Shown piece by piece: positions 16,594-27,336 of a stretch of DNA of 61,611 bases; position 1 is the first letter of the stretch, and every line of letters begins with the position of its first letter. Under the pieces are notes generated by a model, which had not been told where the DNA came from, searched no databases, and was given only the letters and a program-made list of their open reading frames with translations. The stretch is from assembly GCA_903642275.1 (NCBI GenBank), contig CAHJWK010000011.1:1-61611 (forward strand), written 5' to 3'. The translations under genes were made by a program, and so were the position numbers. This DNA is from Chitinophagaceae bacterium. GTDB taxonomy: Bacteria > Bacteroidota > Bacteroidia > Chitinophagales > Chitinophagaceae.

Positions 16594-19278
16594 TTAATCA
16601 GGCGTTCTGATATTTAGTAAATTTAAAGGCGGATCCATACCTAAAATAGGAAAAACATTAACAACATCAATAGTCATTCGTGAAGATCTACCCATGTTAG
16701 ATGTTATAATAATATTTAACCCGGCAACAAATGCAATTAATAATGGGGGAATAAATTCAAGAGGACCAGTTGAAGCCGGAGGTATATATAAAAATTGATT
16801 ATTAACAATTGTGAGATTTTGAGCAATAAAACTATTTGCTATAACTATGCCCGCAGGTAAATTGAAAATGTTTTCAGATATAATTATGCTTAAGTATAAA
16901 CCAACATTAAAATTAGTTATTATACCACCAACATAGTTTCCTTTAATTGATAAAGACCAAATAGTCCAATTAGATACTACCTCCATAGCTTGTGTTATTG
17001 TAGCCACGTTTGTTTGGTCTTCAATATTAAAATTTACAGGATTAAATATAAATTGATCTATAGCTACACTTTGTAATAAAAGTAAAGTGATAACATTTTT
17101 TTCTATACTGCCCTGTACCCCATTTGCTAACACAAGACTAAAAAAACCTAAGAAAACATTGTTTGATAAATAGACCGTAGTATTATTATTGTTCACATAG
17201 AAAAAAGGCGTATTTGCTTGTCCTGAAATACCACCGTCTGAAGGGTTTCCCTGAACGTCTACCTGAGCACCATTCCGGGTAAAAGAGCAATGGTCAACGG
17301 TTAATTGATTTGTGGTTATAACAATACTTTGAGGGTCGGTAACCTGATTTCGATCAGCTGGTGTACCAAGAGAAAAGCCTTCCAAAATAATTTTCTTATC
17401 AGCAAAAAGTTTAATGCTGTTTGTATTCATTGTTATGTGAGCAGCCTTTCCAGTAATATGAAGAATCTGAAATCCCATTTCACTCATATCAATATCTTCA
17501 TCTATATTGTGTTCTTCTGGTAATAAACACAAGCTTGCATTTAAATCCTTATCCGCCTCCTTGAGTTGTGCCAATGTATTACTAATAGCTTCATTTAATG
17601 TTTTATAAGTGCCGTTAGTGCCTATTGTAATTTCACAACAAGCTGAATTATTAACGCTAACAAATCCGGGACTAAAAACTACTGGTAACTTTTGTTCTAT
17701 TATGTAACGATCATCGTCAACTAAATTAGCCTCAACCTGCAAACCTTTAGAAGTATCGCTACCTAAAGTCAAGTTACATGTTGCTATACCATTATCATCT
17801 GTAATTGTAATACCATCTTCTGGTGTATCAAGTGTTCCATCACCGGATGTAATTACAAATTTTACTTTAGCACCGCCTACTGCTAATGATCCATTTGCCA
17901 CACCTACCTTTAATGGTTCGGGCAATTTACTTCCGGGTGCTGCTTCTTGTCCATCCCCACCTACATAATACAGCCCGGTTTGCTCTGTTAAAGAAGGAAA
18001 TAGATTTCTGCAATCACTTAGAATGCTCCATCCATTTGCCAGATCATAACTTGCTACAGCTAATTTTGCATAGTGATGTGTGTTGCCTTGAGGAAGTTGA
18101 GCATCTATAAAAGGCCATACAACATCTTTAATAGCGATAGCTGTACGGGCAGGTATAAGCCAATAATCACCGGTTTTAAAAGTTCCCTCATTAAAATTTA
18201 CTTCAACACCATCTTCCAGCGGTTTCCATGTATCATCTGTATTAAGTTGGATAGCAGCTTCAGAATCCCAGCGGCGTATTCTTGTATTTTTTGTTGAATC
18301 TATTATTACAGAGTTTGCACCCGAACTATTTGGATCTTTTATAGAGGCAGGATCAATGGTTAGAATATTTCCTGTAGAAGGTAAAAGCTGTGCCAGTATG
18401 CCTGGCGTATTCAGCAAATCATTATCATCATTTATTATCTCGATCCAGTTTCCGCTTTTAAAGCCAAGCAAATCGTCGCGGCCTGTACTTGCAACTATTA
18501 AGTTGTTTTTATCATTTATATCCTGGCCTGAACATTTTACCAATACTGAACCATTGTCTCTTGACCATTTAAAAGTTGCCTGAGTTCTATCTGTTCCGGG
18601 TGTATGAATCTCAACTCTGTATAGTTGGTTTTGCAAACCTCTGTAACCACCGGATGATGTAATTCCACATGGATCACCGGAATCTTTAACTACTTCTGAT
18701 TTTGCGCTTAAGGCTCCTGTTGATAGATTTGTTTCAGGTGGCAATGAAGCATCATCACAATTGAAAGCAGTAATTGGCGACCACTTTACCTGCCAGACAA
18801 CTTTAGTTCTTGTTGCTGTATCCGGACCTCCAAGTGCTACCTCGCGTAAAGTGCTATCTTCATTAGCCGTTATATGCCTAAGCCATACATCAAGATAAAA
18901 CAAATAGTTACCTTCTATTGTTGGTAAAGATGCATAAGGTAAATCCGGCTGGCTTTCAAAAGTTAAATTTTCAAAATTATTCTCACATAGTATACCATCC
19001 ACATAATAATGCCCTTTGGAAATACTTAAGTCGCCTTCCAGGGGCGATGCCAGTGGTGAAATGATAACAGGTTCAATTTTAAACCCGGCATTAATTAAGG
19101 GAGCACCACTTTCACCAATAATATCAGCATACGCTGCTTCGCTTCTGTATGTATTTATTTGCGATTGCTCATTCCAGTCTGAATCAAGGTTTACCCTGCC
19201 CTGCTGAATAAGAACATTGTAATTATGATCTCCTTTTATTTGCACAGGAGATTTTAATTTCGAATAATCACCTTTCAT
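16594..19278 (-). CDS. DUF6519 eCIS fibre-like protein with Ig-like and beta-helix domains
   Basis: This 894-aa protein begins MKGDYSKLKSPVQIKGDHNY and continues VLIQQGRVNLDSDWNEQSQI, the signature of DUF6519 proteins found at the end of phage-tail-like and eCIS clusters. Residues ~1-430 are DUF6519. Residues ~453-537 form a bacterial Ig-like domain (LAVGGAKVKFVITSGDGTLD, TDDNGIATCNLTLGSD). From ~550 a right-handed beta-helix is likely (LTVDHCSFTRNGAQVDVQGN, TVYLSNNVFLG). Such architecture fits a tail fibre or spike that binds targets. It follows the gpI-like gene by 35 bp. No trimerisation or chaperone module is obvious. Confidence 0.8.
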   Translation of the reverse strand: MKGDYSKLKSPVQIKGDHNYNVLIQQGRVNLDSDWNEQSQINTYRSEAAYADIIGESGAPLINAGFKIEPVIISPLASPLEGDLSISKGHYYVDGILCENNFENLTFESQPDLPYASLPTIEGNYLFYLDVWLRHITANEDSTLREVALGGPDTATRTKVVWQVKWSPITAFNCDDASLPPETNLSTGALSAKSEVVKDSGDPCGITSSGGYRGLQNQLYRVEIHTPGTDRTQATFKWSRDNGSVLVKCSGQDINDKNNLIVASTGRDDLLGFKSGNWIEIINDDNDLLNTPGILAQLLPSTGNILTIDPASIKDPNSSGANSVIIDSTKNTRIRRWDSEAAIQLNTDDTWKPLEDGVEVNFNEGTFKTGDYWLIPARTAIAIKDVVWPFIDAQLPQGNTHHYAKLAVASYDLANGWSILSDCRNLFPSLTEQTGLYYVGGDGQEAAPGSKLPEPLKVGVANGSLAVGGAKVKFVITSGDGTLDTPEDGITITDDNGIATCNLTLGSDTSKGLQVEANLVDDDRYIIEQKLPVVFSPGFVSVNNSACCEITIGTNGTYKTLNEAISNTLAQLKEADKDLNASLCLLPEEHNIDEDIDMSEMGFQILHITGKAAHITMNTNSIKLFADKKIILEGFSLGTPADRNQVTDPQSIVITTNQLTVDHCSFTRNGAQVDVQGNPSDGGISGQANTPFFYVNNNNTTVYLSNNVFLGFFSLVLANGVQGSIEKNVITLLLLQSVAIDQFIFNPVNFNIEDQTNVATITQAMEVVSNWTIWSLSIKGNYVGGIITNFNVGLYLSIIISENIFNLPAGIVIANSFIAQNLTIVNNQFLYIPPASTGPLEFIPPLLIAFVAGLNIIITSNMGRSSRMTIDVVNVFPILGMDPPLNLLNIRTPD

Positions 19279-19313
19279 AACTATTTTGAAAATTAAAAGT
19301 GTATAGAATAATT

Positions 19314-21569
19314 TCAGGTAACATAAAATAATCCTGCTTCCAGGCCAAGCCGCAAATATTCATTCAATGCAGTTAAAAGATTTGTTTTTCGTTGCGGTTG
19401 TTTAAGAAAGTTAAATACTCCCATTTCAGCGCCATCATCTGCTCCTGCAGTTATTTGAACCGGACATTCATTGCTTAGTTGTACGTAACCGTGATGACCG
19501 TACTGTGTTGATGTATAAGATGGTATCAGCCATTTCGAAATTTGTTCCTCGCTATAGTTCTGGTTAGCCTGCGTATTTTTCTCAAGATCCGGCTGACAAT
19601 GAAACTGACGCGGCGTTTCAGATTGTACAGGAACATAACTAAAACGAATACAGCCTGTTTGCTTTCTTTCTATTACAAGAAGCTCATTAAATATACAATT
19701 TTCTGCGGTAACAGTTTTAGAGTGAATTTTACCAAGTACGGTTGTTCCGCTTAACTGTAAGGGAACATTAACTGATAAAATTGCCCAGTCATTCTGGTTG
19801 TCTATTACAGAATCTTCAATAACCAGTGATTCAATTTCTGCATCAAAAAGATTAATAGGTCCACAAATGCTTTTTTGTATATTGATTTGCAACCATTGAT
19901 TGGAAGCCGGGCTTGTTGTATCATCACCTGCTTCAATACTGCTATTGCCCGGTACCAATGTGCAGTTGCTGATGTTTAACGCAGTTAAGTTTCCCTCTGA
20001 TATTTTTATTGAACCTTGAATTAATAAGCCATTCAGTGTGAGCTGACCACCGGTTTTTGTTTCGAAATCAACGTTATTATTTATGGATGAATTAACTATT
20101 ATATTGGAGCTTATTACAGGTTGTAATCCATCCGCCGAGATCATACCTGTCACAGTTTTATTTGACCAGCCGGCAGCAATAATCAGCAGCTTGTTTTCTT
20201 CTTTCATTAATACAGTTAATTCTTCATCGTAAGTACAATTATCCATAATACATAAAACTCCTGTTTGACCTGTTGGCAGATTATACCATTCATCTAAAGC
20301 TTCTTGTATAGTATGAAAATCTGCTTGAATTGATAATCTGCTAACGGCTTTTTGCCATGTAATTGAAACCGCTATGTTCAGGCTTTCTTTGTTTTGAAAT
20401 AAATCTGAAAGAGATTTCTGCCTGTTGTAAGTTCCGCTACCTATATCTCCGTTAAATCCGTATGAGTAACTTGCCCGGGCTTTTGTTATGGTTAAATCAC
20501 AAAACATAAATTTCCCGGTTACAGGATCTGCTGCAACAGTAATCTTTTTGCTGACAGACTTAAAAGAGCCATCTTTTTGTAATTGCTGGTATGTTATTGA
20601 ATTTGGTGGTGTGCAGCATTGCTCCATATTACAGATAAAAATTTCCTCAGGTGGCACAGGTTCATCACTGTCATTAGGAAAGATTTCGAAAACCGGATGT
20701 TTTTTAGTTTCAGGTTTTTCTGCTACTTCAAACGTATTATCAAAATAAGTGTACTTAACAGGTGTTTCATCAACAAGTGCTTGTCGCCTGGTTTCTAATT
20801 CGTCAACAAGTGCCTGCCTTCTAAGTGCAACCGGTAAGTTAATTTCTTCGGAAATATGCGTAATTATATTTTCGCTTTCAGGATTATTAAATAATTGCAG
20901 GTCGTAACCAAGCGGGCTAAAAGTAAAACAGAAGGCATTTGGCGCGGGGTTTAAAACGCAGCTTGCAGTTCCTGCATCTCCAAGCACTATCTTATAACTT
21001 TGTATCCTCCAGATAAATAACCCTATGTTTGGAATATTATATTTACCGCGACCATTTGATATATGCCTGACATCAGCAGAGTGGGCAATAGAATCAAATG
21101 CTGAATTTATTAAATCCAGTTTATTCATCGAACGAATGTCAGGTGTTACAGTATGATCAAGCCTTATATGATTCAAATATTGCGTAGTTGCCAACAACTG
21201 AAAAAATTCAACCACGTGAGCCCGCCATCCCGCAATATCATTTGCCAGTTGCTCAACTGCAGGAGCTATTCCTTTTCTTCTTCTGTAAGCTAATGTGTTG
21301 GCTATGTATGCCCGCTGGCTAATGGCAGAAGACTTGGTAATCGGGGTAAAGTTTTGCACACCAAGCAAATCACCAATATACGGTACAACCCAATCCTCAC
21401 AGGTTTCAATAAACCAGTTGTCATACAATTGTGCAATATTATTTTCAAGGTCAATTGCTTTATCTGCAATTATACCTATAAGTGCTTCTAAGGGTGAACC
21501 TTGTTCAATATCTTTTGACCGATAATACGCCGGCAAAAGCTCATAAATACTTTTTCTTGTAAAGCCCAT
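19314..21569 (-). CDS. Phage tail protein I (gpI)-like baseplate protein with beta-helix extension
   Basis: The 751-aa product has an N-terminal gpI-like module (IYELLPAYYRSKDIEQGSPL, IETCEDWVVPYIGDLLGVQ, AYIANTLAYRRRKGIAPAVE) that in tails links the J-ring of the baseplate to fibres. The C-terminal half is beta-rich, with short repeating strands (GGQLTLNGLLIQGSIKISEG, LQLSGTTVLGKIHSKTVTAE) suggesting a beta-helix. It starts within the stop codon of the preceding baseplate gene (1-bp overlap), so it is tightly coupled. Its place after two J proteins and before the fibre-like gene supports the role. Confidence 0.82.
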   Translation of the reverse strand: MGFTRKSIYELLPAYYRSKDIEQGSPLEALIGIIADKAIDLENNIAQLYDNWFIETCEDWVVPYIGDLLGVQNFTPITKSSAISQRAYIANTLAYRRRKGIAPAVEQLANDIAGWRAHVVEFFQLLATTQYLNHIRLDHTVTPDIRSMNKLDLINSAFDSIAHSADVRHISNGRGKYNIPNIGLFIWRIQSYKIVLGDAGTASCVLNPAPNAFCFTFSPLGYDLQLFNNPESENIITHISEEINLPVALRRQALVDELETRRQALVDETPVKYTYFDNTFEVAEKPETKKHPVFEIFPNDSDEPVPPEEIFICNMEQCCTPPNSITYQQLQKDGSFKSVSKKITVAADPVTGKFMFCDLTITKARASYSYGFNGDIGSGTYNRQKSLSDLFQNKESLNIAVSITWQKAVSRLSIQADFHTIQEALDEWYNLPTGQTGVLCIMDNCTYDEELTVLMKEENKLLIIAAGWSNKTVTGMISADGLQPVISSNIIVNSSINNNVDFETKTGGQLTLNGLLIQGSIKISEGNLTALNISNCTLVPGNSSIEAGDDTTSPASNQWLQINIQKSICGPINLFDAEIESLVIEDSVIDNQNDWAILSVNVPLQLSGTTVLGKIHSKTVTAENCIFNELLVIERKQTGCIRFSYVPVQSETPRQFHCQPDLEKNTQANQNYSEEQISKWLIPSYTSTQYGHHGYVQLSNECPVQITAGADDGAEMGVFNFLKQPQRKTNLLTALNEYLRLGLEAGLFYVT

Positions 21570-24500
21570 TATAATAATTGGGTAATATTACTGTTGTTGA
21601 CGTCAATCAAAAGAAGTTCATTTGGTTGAACAGCGTTAAAAGTTGTCGTATTAAGGTTTGTTATGCTATTAAGCCTGGTATATAAAACGCCATCAACTTT
21701 TTGAATAACATTTATAATTTGCGAAGTAGTTACGTCTTCTCCAAAATTCATAACTTCAAAAGAAAATGACTGAGCAAGAGCTGTTGCAACATTTTGTTTT
21801 ACATCATCAAATTCATAATTTTCATTAATTGCTATAGCTGCATCAATTGTAAAAGGAACTGGTAGGTATCCATCTATATTTATAGTTGCATTAGTATGTC
21901 CATAATCTTGAAAAGCGTTCAGCAGGCTGTTATATACTTTATCCGAAGGTTGAATTGATGTTCCATCTGCTAATGCAGCCGTAATATTTACAATTTCCTG
22001 TTCGCCATTCCATGTTACATTGGCTTTTGCCTTACCAATGCCGGCAAAGGCGCGGGTGAAGTTTTCAAAATCTGTTGCTGATACAATCCTGTCAAGTGTT
22101 AATACGGTAAACGGAGCTTTTTTTCGGGCAGTATCTATTGTTTCGGCATCCTGTTCGCCATCTGAAGCCAATGGGTTGGTTACCTTACTTACTCCCAATT
22201 GCGGAGTAACCAGCATTGATAGCTGGTCAGCATCCATCAAGCCGCTCGATCCAATCCCTGTTCGGTATATTGCTTTTACATTGCCGGTACCTGTTGGCAG
22301 GCGTGCACCTGTAATGCCATCACCAAAACAAACAGTAACAGTACCATCGTCGGCAATAGTAACAGTATAAATTTTATCTTTTGAAGATGTGCCGAAAAAA
22401 GAAAGTACTTCTGTCCATTTAATATTGTTTACCTGAATTTCCAAGCTTGTTTGCGACCCGCTTGGAGTATCAGCTGAGGTAAAGGTTAGGGGCTGTTGCC
22501 TTAATTGAAATTTTTGAAATATTTGGGAACTGTTACCGTTGCCAAGAACTTCCAGCTTCGTTTCGCCATGGTTGGCGCTTGCCACATTTGCATTTATGTT
22601 TACAGTTTGTAAATCAAAGTAATTATTTATTGGTTCATTTAAAGTAATGAGTGTTCCATATTGGGTTGAATCAACAGCTCCTAAAAAGTTTATTAATTTT
22701 ATTGTATGAAATTCATTAAGAACTTCATCATTTTTTTGCGAAGAAATAATAACCAGATTTGCAGGTTTCCATTGGTTTTGATTCGCAGGATCCGGGTCGT
22801 CAAGTATTATTCCTTGTAAACCGCCATCGTCAACAACAGTATATTGAAGTTTATCATTTGCTAAAAAAACCGGCTGTTGAACTATTACAAGTGATGTATC
22901 TCTAAAGTATTTAACCGGTTGAGTACTATCTGAAGGTGTAAATTCAATTTCTCCGGCAGCCACAGGGATTTCAAGCCTCCACGGTTTTCCGCTGATAAAA
23001 ATTTTTTGCCCGGTAAAGAGGTCAGTTGTTAAAGTTTCTAAAGTTATTTGATTATTATTTAATGGTGCAGTTATCGGTACTCCTGCCAATTGTAATTCCT
23101 CGCTCTGTGCATAAATAAAAGTATTCCGGATGCTGGTATCAAAATTTACTAAATCTTGATTGCTACTAAGTTCTAATTTAGTGGTTTTTGATGTAAGCAT
23201 AAACCGGCTTTGTAAAGAATCAGCTGTATTTTGTATGCAAAACAATGCCTTATTCCCCTGCTCTGGGTTTGCCATAACCAGCATGCTGTTCTGAATAATT
23301 TTTGGATATAAAGCGTCTAAATATATTGTGTTTAATTTGCTGGATATTGTTGAAATAGCATAACCAGGCCATTCTGTCAAGTCTTGATTAATATGGAAAA
23401 GGAAATCGGTAGGGATGATTTCTTTATTAATTTTATCAGATGACCAGTATAATTGAATAATTGCCGGGTTGTTGGATGTAATGTTACTTTGAGTGTAATC
23501 TAAACGAATAATATAAAATTTTCCTGCTTCGAAATTAAATGTCGCAGATGATGCAGAGTTGGATGAATTAAGTAGTATCTGCTCGTCAATCCATAGCCGC
23601 GCTGAATCATCTGAAATCAAATAAAAAGTAAAAGTACCGGTATAAGGAGCTAGTATTAAACCATCCCATCTAACAGAAAAATTATATTTTTGACTGATAG
23701 GAAAAGTACTTGACTGCATATCCGCAGAAATCGAAAAATTAATGCTGTTATCAATGTTAAATTGGAGGAAAGTATCAAAATTAATACCGCTAAAATACAT
23801 ACCAGCAAGACCTTTTGTTCTTGGAATAAATTCTAATTTGGCACTGCCTGATAATGCCCGAAAATCTGGCGCATTATATCCAAACAAATTCGCTTTTTGC
23901 CGCATTGCGTACACTTTGAGCGTTTTATCTTTTAGTGCTTCTGGATCAGTGGCTGCAGCCGGTGCTTTAATTATTGGTGGTGAGTATTCATAAATTGAAA
24001 TTGCATTTGCTTCAGAAAAATTTGTTCGGTATGCTAGTTTTGTTGTAGCCCTCTGATTATAATACGTTCTTCGCATCCAGTTTAAATTTGGATAATCCGG
24101 TGCCTTCATTACGATTTGAGTATCAACAGGGGCTGGTGCTTGAGGAAAGGTTGACCCTTGCCCTATCGGCGCATCTAAATTTATTACAGAATAACCGTTT
24201 GCTGCATCAACACTTACTTCAATTATGGAACGAAAATCCCAGTCGTCGTTATCAGAATTATAATCATGTTTAGGTTCAGAACTTACAAAAAGAATTTTAT
24301 CACCTGATTGCAATCCTGTTTGTGTGCCGTCAATATAGATGATGCTGTCTCCCGCTTTTGGTTGAAACTGAAGCTTGCTTTGCGGATTAATTTTATTCCA
24401 CTTTACTTTTGCTTCAATATCTTCTGCTGTTTCAAATATTTGCGGCAACTGGTTTTGTTTGGGAATACTTTGAACTTTTGTTTGCCTGGGTATGATGGCA

Positions 24501-24913
24501 GAAGGAGGGGCACCCTGCGCTTCGCTCATTGAAAAAGCAAGGTAAGTTTCTGCAGAAACACCCGGAGCCGGTACATAGTGTATATGCTGCGCCAGATACA
24601 CCACTGATAGCCTTTCAATTGCTGTGCATAAATATCCTTCATTGCAAATTCTTTCCTGGTAAAAACTCAGTATATCCAGTACTGTAGCCCATGCGTCAAG
24701 CGTAGCAATCGCGAAGTCATCATTATATCTTGAGGTTAATTTTGTTAGAGCCCCGCTCCGGGAAATTGCAGCCAACATTTCCTTTTTAAAACTTCCATGT
24801 GTACCAATCCGGTACTTTAAAGCTGATAAGCCGGAAGCATTATACAATACTGATTCAGTATTGTTTTGTGAACAACATCCGCAGATTGCCGGATTATTAT
24901 CTTGATCGCTCAT
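21569..24913 (-). CDS. Baseplate J-like protein with an inserted PA14 domain
   Basis: This 1114-aa protein is a 'putative baseplate assembly protein'. N-terminal ATLDAWATVLDILSFYQERI and C-terminal VCFGDGITGARLPTGTGNVK, followed by a J-type domain (LDRIVSATDFENFTRAFAGI), are diagnostic. Between FGYNAPDF (about 344-351) and EWPG (about 514) the chain is interrupted by a PA14-type beta-sandwich at ~365-505: GLAGMYFSGINFDTF, FSVRWDGLILAPYTGTFTFY, DDSARLWIDEQILL, FNFEAGKFYIIRLDY. PA14 domains bind carbohydrates or act as targeting modules. It starts 4 bp inside the preceding J gene and forms part of the wedge ring in the assembled particle. Confidence 0.88.
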   Translation of the reverse strand: MSDQDNNPAICGCCSQNNTESVLYNASGLSALKYRIGTHGSFKKEMLAAISRSGALTKLTSRYNDDFAIATLDAWATVLDILSFYQERICNEGYLCTAIERLSVVYLAQHIHYVPAPGVSAETYLAFSMSEAQGAPPSAIIPRQTKVQSIPKQNQLPQIFETAEDIEAKVKWNKINPQSKLQFQPKAGDSIIYIDGTQTGLQSGDKILFVSSEPKHDYNSDNDDWDFRSIIEVSVDAANGYSVINLDAPIGQGSTFPQAPAPVDTQIVMKAPDYPNLNWMRRTYYNQRATTKLAYRTNFSEANAISIYEYSPPIIKAPAAATDPEALKDKTLKVYAMRQKANLFGYNAPDFRALSGSAKLEFIPRTKGLAGMYFSGINFDTFLQFNIDNSINFSISADMQSSTFPISQKYNFSVRWDGLILAPYTGTFTFYLISDDSARLWIDEQILLNSSNSASSATFNFEAGKFYIIRLDYTQSNITSNNPAIIQLYWSSDKINKEIIPTDFLFHINQDLTEWPGYAISTISSKLNTIYLDALYPKIIQNSMLVMANPEQGNKALFCIQNTADSLQSRFMLTSKTTKLELSSNQDLVNFDTSIRNTFIYAQSEELQLAGVPITAPLNNNQITLETLTTDLFTGQKIFISGKPWRLEIPVAAGEIEFTPSDSTQPVKYFRDTSLVIVQQPVFLANDKLQYTVVDDGGLQGIILDDPDPANQNQWKPANLVIISSQKNDEVLNEFHTIKLINFLGAVDSTQYGTLITLNEPINNYFDLQTVNINANVASANHGETKLEVLGNGNSSQIFQKFQLRQQPLTFTSADTPSGSQTSLEIQVNNIKWTEVLSFFGTSSKDKIYTVTIADDGTVTVCFGDGITGARLPTGTGNVKAIYRTGIGSSGLMDADQLSMLVTPQLGVSKVTNPLASDGEQDAETIDTARKKAPFTVLTLDRIVSATDFENFTRAFAGIGKAKANVTWNGEQEIVNITAALADGTSIQPSDKVYNSLLNAFQDYGHTNATINIDGYLPVPFTIDAAIAINENYEFDDVKQNVATALAQSFSFEVMNFGEDVTTSQIINVIQKVDGVLYTRLNSITNLNTTTFNAVQPNELLLIDVNNSNITQLL

Positions 24914-27336
24914 AAACCATTAAGCATATTGAAATCAATTCTGCCATTTTCGGGGAGACTGGGGTCGTTATCCAGACGGAGTATTTCAAGAAGTGAAGGT
25001 TGAATTAAACCAGCCTTAATTTCGCCATCTGGATTTTTTGCCCAACGTTGAAATGTTTCTGTATTTACAGATGCAACACCATCGACAGCCATTGCTGTTT
25101 GATAAATTTTACTCAGGTAAACAGGCTGGCCGAATGTGAAATTATCAGGATGGAAAAATCCTTTAGCACCATTACTTAGTAAACTACTACTAAAAACTTC
25201 CAGCAGCGCCTGTTTAACATTAGCCTGGAAATATCCCTGCTTCAGGCACACACTTAATAAAATATTTAACGGCACAAATGTGGGCGCGATAATTTCTATG
25301 TCGTACCCGGCCATTCTGTATTGCTCCAAAAAATTGATGATGTCTTGCTTAAAATCCTCATCAATTTCTTTTCCTCCCAAACGGTCAACAATGATATATA
25401 CGGTGTACCAACTGCCCGTCCAATAAAACCGGGCGGCTGCGTTTTGTATTTCCGGATGTAGCTTTACTTTCTCTACATAATCCGATTCTACAACCGCTCT
25501 TTCCTGTGTGCGAAAAGCCTGAGGAGCATATTGTTTTACCTGTTCCATGGTTTCAGGATCAACACCACCAACTGCAGGTAATGGATTTCGCACATTGCTG
25601 ATTCCATTACCGTTCCAGACAATTGTGTTAATTGTTTCTGTACCAACGTTTCCCTGGGAACCGTTACCAATCCGATAAGTCGCTTTTGGTGAAAATTCTA
25701 TATCCGGTTTTTTCCCTAAAATATCATCACCAAACCTTAAATAAGATATACCATCGTTCTCTGTTTCTACTACAAATTCAGTAGCAAATTTGTCGCTATA
25801 CAGTAAATCCTTTTTTGCATCCCAATCTTCATAATTGAAATTCAAAAAAACTGATGGCAGTGCTTTACGAATGTCCTGCGTTAATGCGTTAGTGGCAGCA
25901 GTATTTTTTGCGGAATCTTGATCATAAACTTCAGCATTTGTAATATTGGTATCTGTAAGTTTTGGATAAAATGGAATAGCCTCATTTGTATAAGATGCAG
26001 GATTTAATTGTTTATTATAAAGGGTAATACCTCCGTCAGCTAATACAATATTGCCCCGTGCTACACTTATCTCCAATTGTTCACCATTTGAATTAGTTGT
26101 AGTTAAACATAAGGTAAACGGAAGAGCGTCTTCAGCATACCATTCTATATTTAAAATATTTGTTTCTGTTAATAAATCTGTACCTGGTTCCACTGTTTTA
26201 AGTCTTACTGCACAACGATTTGCCAGATTTGCATCTGCTTCAATACCTGTTTCCGGACTTCTTATTTCTTCAAAAATTAATATATCGCCCGGACTTAAGT
26301 TTAAATATGACTCAGGCGGGGATAGTGGACTATATGGACTATAAACATAAGGATTAACTAAAGTTGCAGAAGTACTGCCTTTCGGTAAGCAACAGTTATT
26401 ATCGCACCAGGTATAAAAGGAAATTTGATTGTGTGAATCATATAGTTTGATGTCATGCATAGTTTCGAAAACTATTGTCTTACTTTCTTTTCTAATTATG
26501 TCTAATTCAACATCTGAAATAGTTGTTTTATTGAAGAAGTAATTGTTAACAGTAATTAGAGGAGTTTTTTGATGAATAAATATATTGTCTGCATCGGTTT
26601 GAATCTGTACCCAAACCCGTGCGTTACAGCCATCATGCATATAATAATCCATTAATCGGGCATGGCGTTTTACTGATATGCGGCGCCTTGCAGTGGCAAG
26701 GTAAGCTTCCGTTGCTACCGCATCCTGGTAATAACTTAAATGGTCTCCTATATACGCCAGTAATTCAATTAATGCAACCTGCAGGTCTGCGGCGTTTCTC
26801 TCTTTCCAAGCTGGCACCAAAACACTTAACCGGTCTAACATTAACCGGTTAAAGCTTGAAAAATCTTTTGCCAGATAATCTATTACCGGCTCATCAAAAG
26901 CAGGCGGGGGGCAATCGCTATCAATTTTGCAATCAAACTCTGATGGACAATTAATTTTAAAAGAAAAAGTTATAGATGATAATTGCTGATCAAAGCCTGC
27001 AGGCGGGTTGCTTGTTTCAGAATCAGTATCTATAATTTTTAAAATATAATCAGAAAAATCACCCGGTTTGTCAACAGTAATAATCAGTGCATTACCATAT
27101 GATGATGCATCAGTAACGTTTATATTTTTTACTCTTTCTCCTCCCTCAATTATAATATTTGCTTTATCTAAAAAAGAACTGTTGGCTGGTGACTCTATTA
27201 AATCGTGCAGGAAATATACAGTTACTATGTTCTGGTCATCAGAAGAAACTTCCAGGTAATCAATGCCATTAATACCCAGTGTTTCTTTTACCTTTTTCCA
27301 CCGGTCTTTATTTTTGCAAAAAAATTGCATTGCCAT
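24910..27336 (-). CDS. Baseplate assembly protein J-like (first copy)
   Basis: I place the start at ATG 27336 (MAMQFFCKNKDRWKKVKETL), which overlaps the stop of the gp25 gene by one base and gives 808 aa. A longer frame to 27468 would overlap gp25 by 133 bp without need. The N-terminal region includes DFSSFNRLMLDRLSVLVPAW and ADLQVALIELLAYIGDHLSY, and the C-terminal J region includes YLRFGDDILGKKPD, YRIGNGSQGNVGTETIN and RAVVESDYVEKVKLHPEIQN. It is the counterpart of Afp11/Pvc11 (T4 gp6-like), the main component of the baseplate wedge. Two J-like genes in tandem are usual in eCIS. Confidence 0.9.
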   Translation of the reverse strand: MAMQFFCKNKDRWKKVKETLGINGIDYLEVSSDDQNIVTVYFLHDLIESPANSSFLDKANIIIEGGERVKNINVTDASSYGNALIITVDKPGDFSDYILKIIDTDSETSNPPAGFDQQLSSITFSFKINCPSEFDCKIDSDCPPPAFDEPVIDYLAKDFSSFNRLMLDRLSVLVPAWKERNAADLQVALIELLAYIGDHLSYYQDAVATEAYLATARRRISVKRHARLMDYYMHDGCNARVWVQIQTDADNIFIHQKTPLITVNNYFFNKTTISDVELDIIRKESKTIVFETMHDIKLYDSHNQISFYTWCDNNCCLPKGSTSATLVNPYVYSPYSPLSPPESYLNLSPGDILIFEEIRSPETGIEADANLANRCAVRLKTVEPGTDLLTETNILNIEWYAEDALPFTLCLTTTNSNGEQLEISVARGNIVLADGGITLYNKQLNPASYTNEAIPFYPKLTDTNITNAEVYDQDSAKNTAATNALTQDIRKALPSVFLNFNYEDWDAKKDLLYSDKFATEFVVETENDGISYLRFGDDILGKKPDIEFSPKATYRIGNGSQGNVGTETINTIVWNGNGISNVRNPLPAVGGVDPETMEQVKQYAPQAFRTQERAVVESDYVEKVKLHPEIQNAAARFYWTGSWYTVYIIVDRLGGKEIDEDFKQDIINFLEQYRMAGYDIEIIAPTFVPLNILLSVCLKQGYFQANVKQALLEVFSSSLLSNGAKGFFHPDNFTFGQPVYLSKIYQTAMAVDGVASVNTETFQRWAKNPDGEIKAGLIQPSLLEILRLDNDPSLPENGRIDFNMLNGL

